NCBI GenBank assembly: GCA_034003765.1
Contig: JAVEXZ010000015.1
Location: forward strand, 1-52,336
Source of the DNA: JAAZGD01 sp034003765
GTDB lineage: Bacteria; Bacillota; Clostridia; Peptostreptococcales; Anaerovoracaceae
Direction: 5' to 3'
DNA: 52,336 bases
The position numbers were made by a program, and so were the translations under genes. The notes beneath the pieces are model-generated. The model made no database searches, was not told the DNA's origin, and saw only the letters and a program-made list of their open reading frames with translations. This document shows positions 36,737 to 46,900 of this stretch, one piece after another; within the stretch, counting starts at the first letter, position 1; the number at the start of each line of letters is the position of its first letter.

Positions 36737-38275
36737 CTAATCGCCTAATGCCTGTTTTACTGAAACAACAACATGCTCTTCGTAACAGGAGAACATTTTA
36801 TCTGTATGGTCACGGCTGAACTTTGGCGTCAATACGCTTACAAGGGGGACTATTATTAGCCCTGCCATCATGGCGAAGGCACCACAGTTAATAGGGGATT
36901 GGAGCAAAAGAGGGAAAGAACTTCTAAATAACAAATTCAGAACCATAAGACCTACCCCAAAGACGAAGTTACAGGCCACAGCTATAGAAGTTACACCCTT
37001 CCAATATAGTCCATAGAGGAAGGGGGCAAGGAAGGCTCCTGCAAGGGCTCCCCATGAAATACCCATTAGTTGGGCAATAAACACAACACTGCTTTTATAT
37101 TGCATTATGGCTATCCCGGAAGAGATGGCAATAAATAGGACTATCAACAAACGCATAGTAGTTACCTGGCTCTTTTGGGTCATGTTTTTTATAAAATTGT
37201 CTTTAAGAAAATCCAGAGTCAAGGTTGAGCTAGATGCAAGAACCAAGGCTGAAAGGGTTGACATGGAAGCTGACAGGACTAATATTACAACCACAGCAAT
37301 TAAAATCTCAGGAAGAGATTCAAGCATCTTGGGGATAATTGCATCATATCCAACTTCAGCAACATTTATTTGATGTCCAAATAGCCTACCAAAACCTCCT
37401 AGGAAATAACAACCACCTGCAACCACCAAGGCAAATACAGTGGATATTACAGTGCCTTTATCAATAGCCGCTTCATTCTTGATGGCATAGAACTTTTGAA
37501 CCATTTGTGGTAGCCCCCAAGTCCCCAGAGAGGTTAGAATTAATACCGCCAGTAAGCTAACTGGATCAGGCCCGAAAAATGAAGCGAATATTCCAGGGCT
37601 TTCACTAACCAGAGGATCTGAGACCTTAGACAGCTCATGTATGGATGCTAAAAACCCTCCATTTTGATTTAGAATAGAAAGAATTACCAAGACTATTCCA
37701 ACTAGCATAATGCAGCCTTGAATAAAGTCGTTTACTGCAGTAGCCATATAACCTCCCACCACAACATATATACCAGTAAGGACTGCCATGCCAATAATGC
37801 AGACAGTGTAATCAATATTAAAGGCCATCCCAAAGAGCCTGGAAAGGCCATTAAATAAGGAAGCAGTATATGGAATTAAAAATATAAATATAATTGCTGA
37901 AGATGAAACCTTTAATTTACCGCTGAGATATCTCTTACCAAAAAATTCTGGCATGGTGGCGCTATCTAGATGGTGGGTCATCAATCTTGTTCTTCTGCCC
38001 AAAATAGTCCAGGCCAGCAAAGATCCAATAAGTGCATTTCCAATCCCAATCCATGTTGAAGCAACTCCAAATTTCCATCCAAACTGACCCGCATAACCTA
38101 TGAAAATTACAGCAGAAAAATATGAAGTACCATAGGCAAAGGCTGATAGCCAGGGCCCTACAGCCCGGCCTCCCAAAACAAACCCATTTACATCTGTAGT
38201 GTGTTTTTTACAGTAAATACCCACCACTACCATTATGCCGAAAAATACCACTAACATTGCAATTTTGATAAACAT
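36737..38275 (-). CDS. Sodium:solute symporter (SSF family), predicted Tyr-regulated importer
   Basis: 512 residues, about 13 membrane segments, SSF/PutP-like: GRAVGPWLSAFAYGTSYFSA and GAGALAGAFLAP-like GISWGALAGAFLAPFLYGLY. The family brings in amino acids, sugars or vitamins with sodium. The gene lies directly behind a T-box leader whose specifier reads TAC, so expression should rise when tRNA-Tyr is uncharged; that makes tyrosine or a tyrosine-containing compound the likely cargo (inference). AGGAGGG precedes the ATG. Confidence 0.9.
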   Translation of the reverse strand: MFIKIAMLVVFFGIMVVVGIYCKKHTTDVNGFVLGGRAVGPWLSAFAYGTSYFSAVIFIGYAGQFGWKFGVASTWIGIGNALIGSLLAWTILGRRTRLMTHHLDSATMPEFFGKRYLSGKLKVSSSAIIFIFLIPYTASLFNGLSRLFGMAFNIDYTVCIIGMAVLTGIYVVVGGYMATAVNDFIQGCIMLVGIVLVILSILNQNGGFLASIHELSKVSDPLVSESPGIFASFFGPDPVSLLAVLILTSLGTWGLPQMVQKFYAIKNEAAIDKGTVISTVFALVVAGGCYFLGGFGRLFGHQINVAEVGYDAIIPKMLESLPEILIAVVVILVLSASMSTLSALVLASSSTLTLDFLKDNFIKNMTQKSQVTTMRLLIVLFIAISSGIAIMQYKSSVVFIAQLMGISWGALAGAFLAPFLYGLYWKGVTSIAVACNFVFGVGLMVLNLLFRSSFPLLLQSPINCGAFAMMAGLIIVPLVSVLTPKFSRDHTDKMFSCYEEHVVVSVKQALGD

Positions 38276-38293
38276 CTCTTGTCCCTCCTAAAC

Positions 38294-38591
38294 ACAAAAA
38301 AACCGTCTTCTGCTATTACACAGAGGACGGAAATAATTCCCGTGGTACCACCTCAATTCACCAATCCCTCACAGAAAAGGCCTCTTCGGGTACACATATA
38401 CTCTATACCCTATCGCTATAACGGGCGAATCCGTCGCGGCCTACTTGAATTATAATCTTAATTCTTTGGGTGCGCTGCTCGCAGAATGTATTCATCCAGA
38501 GCCTCCTTACGATTTTACACCAGCCAATCGCTCTCTAAAAAGGAAATCATCTGCCTACTTGTTTCTGGTCATTGCATTTGTTTATTAAATT
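38294..38591 (-). ncRNA. T-box riboswitch leader, specifier TAC (Tyr)
   Basis: On the minus strand: stem I closed by CAGAA/TTCTG with a specifier loop that has AGTA on the left and GAATACA on the right (loop-E layout); the codon is TAC at 38488-38490, followed by A. AGAGAG and a GGTG-type apical part follow. A stem III (CGGATTCGCCCG) comes next. The T-box GAGGTGGTACCACGG is at 38340-38354; GAGG...CCTC and ACGGGAA/TTTCCGT make the antiterminator with a 7-base TGGTACC bulge, whose TGGT pairs ACCA, fitting the A discriminator of tRNA-Tyr. The competing terminator is CCGTC...GACGG (38303-38330) with seven T. Confidence 0.93.
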
Positions 38592-38597
38592 TGTTTC

Positions 38598-38626
38598 ATA
38601 ATACAACTAAACAATGGTATTGTCAA
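38598..38626 (-). promoter_or_regulatory. Promoter of the Tyr T-box and symporter gene
   Basis: TTGACA (38621-38626), 17-base spacer, TATTAT (38598-38603) on the minus strand. The transcript would start near 38591 and run through the T-box. Confidence 0.85.
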
Positions 38627-38634
38627 CTATTTTT

Positions 38635-38699
38635 GTTTCAGATACCACTTATTTATGTTTCAGGCACCACTTTTTTTCTTTTTGTTTCACACACCACTT
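38635..38699. repeat. Three direct copies of a 16-bp element upstream of the T-box promoter
   Basis: GTTTCAGATACCACTT (38635), GTTTCAGGCACCACTT (38657) and GTTTCACACACCACTT (38684): twelve or more of 16 bases are shared, with changes confined to positions 7-9. They begin nine bases upstream of the -35 box (minus-strand view). The remaining sequence to 38899 holds no feature I recognise apart from the AAGGAGG site of the next gene. Confidence 0.8.
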
Positions 38700-38899
38700 T
38701 TGCAAATTCTTTATAAATTTATATATTTTCCCACTTAAACCCTGGCCTTTACCTAAGCAAATTTGAAGAGGCCCTACCCTCCACTGGAAATATCTAACTC
38801 CAACATAAACATATAAGATTAATCCTTACCTCTATTTTACGATTACAAAATGGACTTGGTGGGTATATCTAAGAAACTATTAAAAAGGAGGTTTATTAA

Positions 38900-39379
38900 A
38901 TGGCAAAGAAAATATTTTCGATTATAACTTCACTAACTCTCATATTGATTCTGGCCCTAGGAATAACAGCATGCAGCCCTGCCGACACAGCCAACCAGCA
39001 GAATCAGAATTCAAATACTGAAGTAGATGGTTCATCCAATAATTCTGATGTTTCTGACAGCAACCCGGAAAAGACTTTGGTCACTATATCCCTAGCAGCA
39101 TCAGACCAACTAAAGAATATGATCTCTGATGGAGATTACTCAGAAGAAGTATTCTTAAGAGTAGAACCAGTTAGGGGTGGTGGTTGAGGGGGCCCACGAT
39201 TTCAAGTGGTTCTGGATGAATCCATAGATGAAGACGATACCCTTATCGAATACGACGGATTAAGAATTGTTTATCAAACACAACACGAAAAATATATACT
39301 AAATACAGAAATAGACTACTCCGAACGCTTCCTAAACAAGGGTTTTATTCTTAGAAATCAACCCCCCAGTGATTGCTAG
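38900..39379 (+). CDS. Predicted lipoprotein HesB/IscA-like selenoprotein (in-frame TGA at 39185-39187 read as Sec)
   Basis: Read conventionally the gene stops after 95 residues. The frame continues without another stop for 63 codons to TAG at 39377. The product is 159 residues: lipoprotein signal with lipobox ITAC (Cys25), an Asn/Ser/Asp-rich linker (26-58), then a HesB/IscA-like domain. GGG-U-GGPRFQVVLDE (U96) matches the GGGCSG cysteine loop, IEYDGLRIV and TEIDYSERFLNKGFILRN match later blocks, and Cys159 is the last residue. TIGR01911 (HesB-related selenoprotein) has Sec at this place. Hairpins at 39194-39209 and 39210-39232 (apical TGAA, 30 bases past TGA) could serve as bacterial SECIS. 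AAGGAGG precedes the ATG. The lipid anchor is unusual for this normally cytoplasmic fold. Confidence 0.85.
39194..39232 (+). promoter_or_regulatory. Candidate bacterial SECIS region
   Basis: Just after the TGA, CCAC/GTGG closes an 8-base loop (GATTTCAA), then TTC-TGGA/TCCA-GAA closes a TGAA loop with a G in the second position. The second loop is 30 bases from TGA, inside the 16-37 range given for bacterial SECIS. Hand folding only. Confidence 0.45.
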
Positions 39380-39445
39380 AATAACCTAGATATTAAGACT
39401 TGACTTTAGACCAGTTTAAGGCTCTACATCTTATGTTTTACTAAA

Positions 39446-39487
39446 ACCCCACCGAATATTCATTTGCAATATTGGGTGGGGTATTTT
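39446..39487. terminator. Shared terminator between the selenoprotein and flavodoxin genes
   Basis: ACCCCACC (39446-39453) pairs with GGTGGGGT (39475-39482), with inner AATATT/AATATT. It has TATTTTG on the plus side and TTTTAG on the minus side, so it can end both converging genes. Confidence 0.8.
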
Positions 39488-39525
39488 GATGGTTGTGTTC
39501 TTATATCTATACAAGCACTTCTTAT

Positions 39526-39951
39526 CTAGGCTTGGATTTCACTTTCTTTTACATCATGATAGCCGGAAAAACTGCAACCCTTTTCCAAAATCAGATTCTT
39601 TACTTTCTCTTGTCCTTTGGATTTACCACTTCCAGAAGTAAAATAAACTTCAACTTCTTTACCAGTAGGCAACAAGGAGATAATGGAATTAACCGCTGGG
39701 GCAGGCAAGCCCGCCCATATGGGTCCTGCAATTATTATCGTGTCATAGTCCATTAAATCCACATCAAGGGGGATTATGTCTGATTGATTTTGCCTCATGG
39801 CAGCATGTGATCCGAATACATACGCATTAAATTTTGATCTAGCTTTTTTCTCCATAACCTGGCAAGCTTTAGCATCCAATTCATGAGCTTTCTTCTCAGC
39901 AAAAACCTTTGTTTTACCTGAGTAGGAATAATAAATGATTAGTGTTTTCAT
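39526..39951 (-). CDS. Flavodoxin-like protein
   Basis: 141 residues. FMN phosphate-binding loop YYSYSGKTK at the N-terminus and later FMN contacts IIIAGPIWAGLPAPAV and YFTSGSGKSKG. A single-domain electron carrier in the cytoplasm or a flavodoxin-type oxidoreductase. AAAGGAGG lies before the ATG. It converges on the selenoprotein gene and shares its terminator. Confidence 0.9.
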   Translation of the reverse strand: MKTLIIYYSYSGKTKVFAEKKAHELDAKACQVMEKKARSKFNAYVFGSHAAMRQNQSDIIPLDVDLMDYDTIIIAGPIWAGLPAPAVNSIISLLPTGKEVEVYFTSGSGKSKGQEKVKNLILEKGCSFSGYHDVKESEIQA

Positions 39952-40065
39952 GAATTTCCTCCTTTGAATTTATATAGGTTAACATTCGCATTTTTTTGGT
40001 AAGTGCCAAGCAAAAGGCACCTAGCGTTGGGGTTTTGTTTTTCTATCCCTATAATTCAATTAATC

Positions 40066-40100
40066 AAACCCACTATCAATAATAATTCTTTAGTGGGTTT
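40066..40100 (-). terminator. Terminator after tRNA-Thr(CGT)
   Basis: AAACCCACTA (40066-40075) pairs perfectly with TAGTGGGTTT (40091-40100). On the minus strand the stem is followed by TTTGATTAATTG, a weak T tract. Confidence 0.65.
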
Positions 40101-40111
40101 AATCTTTTCTT

Positions 40112-40186
40112 TGGAGCTACTGGAGGGAATCGAACCCTCAACCTGCACGTTACGAATGTGCTGCTCTGCCATTGAGCCACAGTAGC
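40112..40186 (-). tRNA. tRNA-Thr (anticodon CGT)
   Basis: Cloverleaf on the minus strand: acceptor GCTACTG/CAGTAGC, D-stem GCTC/GAGC, anticodon arm GCACA/CGTGC (one A-C pair next to the loop) with loop TTCGTAA giving anticodon CGT, T-arm GAGGG/CCCTC, discriminator T and encoded CCA. Reads ACG. It has its own promoter. Confidence 0.95.
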
Positions 40187-40196
40187 AAGCCTCATA

Positions 40197-40225
40197 ATTA
40201 TACAATTCTCGTTGCTTTTCTACAA
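40197..40225 (-). promoter_or_regulatory. Promoter of tRNA-Thr(CGT)
   Basis: TTGTAG (40220-40225), 17-base spacer, TATAAT (40197-40202) on the minus strand, ending 10 bases before the tRNA 5' end. Confidence 0.75.
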
Positions 40226-40246
40226 CTGTTTTATGAGGCCAACATG

Positions 40247-40275
40247 GGGCTTATAATTTATATTTTATGAAGCCC
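40247..40275. repeat. Inverted repeat downstream of the sortase gene
   Basis: GGGCTTATAA and TTATGAAGCCC make a stem in the sortase-tRNA gap. No clear T run follows, so a terminator role is only possible. Confidence 0.45.
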
Positions 40276-40341
40276 ACCATGGGGCATTTTGAATAAATCT
40301 TTATGCTTGAAAGTCTAGTAAATATTTTCATTTTATTGTGC

Positions 40342-40953
40342 TTAATTTAAGTGCCCCTGAACTATTAAGCGATGGGTATTGGAACCTTTGGGAGTACATG
40401 TAATCAAGGTGACTGTAGATTGACCAGCCTTTGATTTTAATACGCTAACATCATCAGGTTCTACAATAAATATTTCATCCACCACATATTGATAGTCTGT
40501 CTTTTGATAGTTTAGGGTAATAATATTTCCCACAACCACTTCATCTAGACGACTAAAGTATGATCCGAAAACATAGTTCCTATGGCCGGCAATAGAACAA
40601 TTCCCTGGAGCTCCTGGTAATGCACTTCCTATAATGTGCCCTGCTCCCCAGTTAAGTTCTGCAGCAGAAGTCCCTTCTATTAAGAGCAAGTCCATTTCAA
40701 TTGCAGGGATTTTGATCCTTCCTATAACACTGGGTCGCCACGTATCTTCTTCACCTACCACTTGGTCCTCATCTCCAACTAAATCGGGGTTGACTGAAGC
40801 TTTCAAAGCACCCGAATCCATATTCTCTTGAAGATCTAAATAATTTTGGTATATCTCATCTTGCTTGGATTGATAAAATAGGCTACCAGTTAGTGGCACA
40901 AGAATCATCAGCAATCCTGTAATTATTAGAATATATGGTAATACTCGCTTCAC
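40342..40953 (-). CDS. Sortase (class C/D-like)
   Basis: 203 residues: N-terminal membrane anchor (about 6-27) then a sortase barrel with catalytic His in IAGHRNYVFGSYF, Cys in VTLITCTPKG and Arg in NTHRLIVQG. Sortases cut LPXTG signals and join the protein to the cell wall or to other subunits. The start is GTG with AAAGGTG upstream. It follows the LPKTG adhesin gene by 15 bases, so the pair is a dedicated enzyme-substrate unit. Confidence 0.94.
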   Translation of the reverse strand: MKRVLPYILIITGLLMILVPLTGSLFYQSKQDEIYQNYLDLQENMDSGALKASVNPDLVGDEDQVVGEEDTWRPSVIGRIKIPAIEMDLLLIEGTSAAELNWGAGHIIGSALPGAPGNCSIAGHRNYVFGSYFSRLDEVVVGNIITLNYQKTDYQYVVDEIFIVEPDDVSVLKSKAGQSTVTLITCTPKGSNTHRLIVQGHLN

Positions 40954-40968
40954 TTATTAGCACCTTTC

Positions 40969-43900
40969 TTAAGCTCTCTTCCTTCGCCCCCTTGACTCAC
41001 TATAAGATCTTGTTCTCAAGAGCATCAAGCCAAGCAACATCAATAGGAAGCCTGTTCCATATAAGAGCCCTTGATCAACACCACCAGTTTTTGGAAGATG
41101 TAAATTGTCCTTTTCTAGTACATTTACTGTTATTTCGAAACTTATCGGAATACCATCATCATCTATAGTTACTATCACAAAGGAGTCCGTTCCAACAAAA
41201 CCAGGATCTGGAGTATACGTCCATTTTCCATCCTCAACTGTAACTGTTCCATCTCCAGGCGGGGTAACCACAGTTCCCCCTGTTCCAGGGACTGTTCCTC
41301 CCGTTGGAGTATCCTTTTCTGTATCAACTGTACCACCACCAGGCCCAATTGGAGGAACCACAGGTGGAATTACAGGAGGGATTACAGGTGGCGGTGGACT
41401 TGAAGGTGGGGACACATTCGTTATGGCTTGTGCTGTGACAATGGCTGTTGTACTTGACCATGCCTCAGCTATATTAATCCAAGGCCCCACAAATGTTGAT
41501 GGTAAATTAAAAGCAACATCTGTTGTTATGGAAGCCTTACTTACTAGGGTAGCTATAGTAATATTAATTCCTACCGCCGCATCACTTATCCTTATATCTT
41601 CTAAGTCAGTTTTGCCGTCGTTTAGAACAGTTAAGGTATAAGTAATAGTCTGCCCCCGCTTTGAATTAGTTGGGTTCACAGTCTTTGTAAACTTTAAATG
41701 GGGAATAGGTTCATATCCAAAGTCAACATCTAGGGCTGCCTCGCTAGTTCCTATAGTTTTTGTTGTTCTATTATTCAATGTTCCGTCTAATGAATAGTTT
41801 TGTTTGTAGCCCTGCAGAATTGTACCTGGCTCTACTATAACCTCATAAGCTCCCTTGGTTAACTTATCAAACAAATAGTATCCATCAGCGTTTGTAGTTG
41901 TTGATCTAATAATAACTCCCCCTGATGAAAGATGGACAGCAACCCCTGAAACTCCTGGTTCACCAACATCCTTGCTACTATCACTATTATAATTGTACCA
42001 TACGGTATCTCCAATAGAGGACTGGATTTCAACCTTTGCAGTGTCGACAGCAGTCAGAGGTGCCGCAGTATCGTACTTTTGTCCAAGTGCATTGCAAGCA
42101 GTTCCCGTAACAACAACTCTATTCTCAAGGTCACCTGTAAGGGTTGTTTCATAATAGTATATAAGACTGGCTCCCGTTGCTAATGGCGAAGTAGCACTAC
42201 CGGATAGTAATGTCATCCCTCCATTTGTTAAATAAACTCCACCTTTACTTATATTCTTGTCTACTATTGTTATATCCTGGAGGAATGTATCACCTGTGTT
42301 TGTCACTTTAAAGAGGTAGGTTATTTTTTCCCCTACAGTACCTACAAGCAATTCTAAACCCGCACCTCCACCTGATGTATGCCCGGAATAGACGGTTTTT
42401 TCTATTGTAATTCCTGGGTCTACCTTCCTTGCTTCAGCGGTATCGCTATCTGTAGGCTTTGCCATTCCAGGAATTGCAGTTCCTGTTGCATCATATACCG
42501 CTGTTCCTGTTGTAACCGCTGTATTTAATATATCAATTGTAAATGTAGTCTGATAATAGGCTTTTAGTTTTGCTCCTGGGGATAACAAAGTCACTCCACT
42601 TACTGTGGTCATACCGCCTAGGGTAATTCCTAATTCTACATCGCCTACCTCTATCTCGGATAGGTAGGTGTTGCCTGTATTTGTAATCTCGAAAATATAA
42701 GTCAACGCCTGGCCTGATACTCGACCAATCAAATTGGTTCCTGATTTTGTCGGAGAATAAGCACCTTCGTATACAGTTTTTTCTATCATTATCCCAGGCT
42801 TCATTTCGAAGAACCCCTGGTCCACGGTTTGGTCATACTCTCCAGAGCCCAATGTGTAGGCATTCGTAAGCGTAATACTATAGTTAGTCGTAGTTGTAAT
42901 TCCGTCGGAATCTTTAGTATCATCACTTCCCTCATTAGGATAGGTGGCCCTAAAGGCTGAGTCGGTGGTTTTAAACTGGACCATATAATCTCCAGGGTCT
43001 AATCCCGTAAATTTATACACACCTGACCCAGTTGTGATTTGAAGAGGAACAGATTCATATCCACTCCCATCCCAATAAGTAGCTGGGATAGTAACCCCTC
43101 CTGTAGTCACTCTATATAGGGTCACAGCTACGCCTGTAATTCCACCTTCACTTGTGTTTTGAATGCCATTTGAATTCAAATCGTTAAAAACAAGGTCCCC
43201 AATAGATGCGAACATGTATAAACCACAGTCAACAGTAATGTCCTGGGCACCTGCTACTAATGTGATTACTGATGAAAGGCCAGTTTGCCGGTCAGCATCG
43301 CTGTCCAAGGCAGATGTAGTTGCGTTCTTTTTAGTGATATTATATCCTGCTGGAGTTATAAACTTCACTACATAATCGCCTGCACCAAGGTCATTGAAAT
43401 AATAGAATCCACCTTTCGTGGTTGTTACCGCCGCCACGCTTAGTCCAAAGGCATCCACTGCCTCATTTAAAACTCCACCTGAGCTCATATAGAGTTTCAC
43501 TGTTACTTCGTCAATACCCGCTTCTCCCCCATCTTGAATACCATTTCCGTTTTCATCATGCCATACCCAGTCACCAATTCTGCCAAAACGTAAACCAGCA
43601 TCAATAGTATCGTTAGTTGTTCCAGAAGCCAACACAACATCATTAGTCCATCCAGTTCCACCACTAGAGGTCACAATGTTACTGTCATCAATACTAATTG
43701 GATCTTTTGAATAGGGGACAAAGACAGGATCTCCATTTGACACCTTGAATTCAACAACATATGTTCCAGGGTCTAATCCCGTAAATCTATACTCTCCCAG
43801 AGCATTTGTTGTCGTGGATTGAACAGTGGTGCCATTCCAATATGTGGCTGGGCTAGTAACCCCTCCAGCAGAGACATATAGTGTTACAGACACGCCTGAA

Positions 43901-46900
43901 ACTGGAACATCTCCATCATCCTGTTTATTGTTAAAGTTCCGATCGTTAAATACATAGTTTCCTATAGATGAGAATTTATAAAAACCTGCATCGATGGTGA
44001 GATTTCGCTGTCCAGCGATTAATTTTATTTCATCCGTTTTTCTTGTATTTCGATCTGCATCGCTGTTTTTATCAACAGCCGCACCTGTACTTTCCTTTAT
44101 GGTAACTGCATCATATCCACTAGGAGTTGTAAACTTGACTATATATTCACCTTCCCCTAGGTCATTGAAATAATATAAACCGCTTGAGTTAGTATTAACG
44201 CTTGATATTGTTATCCCATAAGCATTCTTAGCCGGAGTTGTTCCATCACTCGTATAAAGATTTACCGTTACACCACTTATATTTGAACTTGCATCGTCCT
44301 GAATCCCATTTCCATTCTTATCATGCCAAACACGGTCTCCGATTTGGCCTAATCGTATCCCCGCATCAATATCTGTTCTAACTGCCCCAGAGGTTAACTC
44401 AATTTCACTAGTCCAACCTACAGTCGCTCCGCTTACTGCGGTGCCAGTTAATATTACATCGCTATCTATGCCTACCCCAGCTGTAGTAGGATTCACAAAG
44501 ATGAAATCTTTACTTGGCATTGTGAATTCTACAATGTATTTACCTGGAGCTAAACCTGTAAAGTTATAAGCTCCTAAGCTTGTTGTATATATAGTTGAAG
44601 TTGTCACAAATGCAGCGGAAGTGGGGTTCCAATAAAGGGCATCACTGGTAATACCATTAGCAGTAACATAAAGCCTTACTGAAGCCCCTGATACCCCAAC
44701 ATCAATACCCGTGTCTTGTTTGTCATTAAAATTCCGATCGTTAAAAACCTTATCTCCTATGGATCCCAGCCTATAAATACCCGCATCAATATCAAGGTTA
44801 TCAATAGCCCCTAAAGTTACTGTAGCTACATACACTCCAGCCCCGCTAAGCTTAAAGTCGGAATCAAAGGCTTCACCTGTAGTTTTATAGTCTGTGATAA
44901 AATACCCGTTAGGCATTACAAATTCAACAGTGTATGCTCCTGGTGTTAATCCTATAAAAGCATAGTATCCTGGCTTTCCATCAAAAGAATTAATAGTATA
45001 AGTTTCTCTAAAAAAGCTAAGATCATCGGTTTTATACAACTTTACATTTATTCCATTAACCCCAGTTTCAGAGGCACCTTGGACTCCATCTTTATTCTCA
45101 TCTTCCCAAATAAAATTACCAATAGCATAGGTAGTTATGGCTTCTGTTGTGGTCTTAGCGACCTTTGCTCCCACCATTCTAGGTTCTGCAGGAATAAAGT
45201 TTTTGTCTATTGCTGTTCCACTTATATCATATTCTGTAAACGTGGCCCCATAAGCGAATGAGTTGTATGCAATTTTACCATAATCCTCTTCATTGAAGCT
45301 TACAGGTATCCCCATATCCCATTCCACATATATTTCCTCACCATTAGGCTTAAATACTGTATTGCCGAATTCTATTTTTATGGCCTTAACATCCGTTATT
45401 AGGGCTGGAGGGGTTAAGAACCACCCTGTATCCACTGCCTTATAATTGCTTAGCTTTGATATATCGGGGTTTTCACTTGTTGAATAATAAATAGAGGCAG
45501 AGGTAAGAGTCTTGCCATCCTCTCCTGTTACTACATTTATCAAAAATGGAGACCACTTCGAATCTCTATCAGCCCCAGTGAGTACACCCTTATCTCCAAC
45601 AAAGGGAAACTTATCAATCATAACCACATTGGTTATATCTCCATTTGAGTCTCCGTTATTAACTTTCAATTGATACCTAACAGTCCCACCTGGATATGAA
45701 TCAGTAATAGCCGTTGGACTCGGGTATATAAAGCTCGAATCATTAGGTCCTTTTATTCCTTTGCTAGATTTCAAAGAGCCCGAAAAACGAACAAACACTT
45801 TGGAAACGGCACTTAGGGTTGGGGTTCTAATGTCCAAAGGAATGCTCGCAATTGCAGTGGATGTATTAGCATAGGCACCAACCAAAGCACTATCCGTAAC
45901 TTTCATTGTATATGTAATGTCTACATATTCTCCCGGTTTAAGCATACCACCTGTCCATTCCCAAGCTACATTTGTTACAGCAGCACCAGACGCACCATTA
46001 GCTAATCCTGAACCGGAAGTTATAGAACCTATACTTGAGCAAATTCCCGAAATCGTTGTGAAAACATAGTCTGTCATAACCGATTCGTCGGGAAAGTCTT
46101 TTATTGTAATATGATCCCCTGGATTAAGGACAAGATCCCCCGTTGCGAATTGATTATTCTTTAATCTAATCGTATAGTTTACAGTTTCACCTTTATCAAT
46201 TTGTTTGTTTACCTTCGGAGGATTATCAGCAAATTTGCTTAATTCAAGCCAAGGAAGCTCCATTTCCCCTGATGTTCCAACTGTAATGGTTGTTGAAGCA
46301 GCACTGCCAGTCAACGATATCCCACCTGCTGTTGCAGAAAGAATAGCAGTATTGGTTATGCTTTGCCCAGTTGTAATTGCCCCAGGGCTTAGAGGCTCTT
46401 CCCTATATTTTTCTAATAGAGTTCCCTTTATTATTATGGTCTCCCCAATAAAACCAACAGGGGCATTGTAAATAACCCACTTGACTTTTTTAATGTGATC
46501 CCCTCCCAAGTCTGGAGGAAGTGCTGAGGGGGTTGTCCAAATTTTAAAGTTACCTGGAGATGAGTATGTGCTGTAATAGACTTGATTTGCATCACCTTTT
46601 GTGACTGATTGAAGATTTATTCCGTCAGGTATTGTATCCACTATCTCCATCTCATCAATAGCAACATTACCCATATTGTTATACCCGTTTATATAATAAA
46701 CCACGGTTTGTCCTACAGCATATCTATCATTTTCTTGTCTCGATTTTTTTGATATTGTTCCAACAGATGGGAATGGGCTGGAAATCAAATGACTATTGAT
46801 AGCCCTTAAGGTGGCACTATTTAAGGAGTAATCTTTACGGTTAGCACTCACGTCGGCTATGTTTACTGCATCATTAGATGTATAGGTCTCTGGGTACCTA

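Noticed and set aside
38486..38716. Plus-strand open frame of 76 codons
   Set aside because: It lies across the T-box leader and promoter of the minus strand, which explain the sequence.
38900..39187. A short lipoprotein ending at the TGA, or a pseudogene broken by a stop
   Set aside because: The frame stays open for 63 more codons with clear HesB/IscA similarity, and the TGA replaces the conserved cluster Cys. Decay would not produce that.
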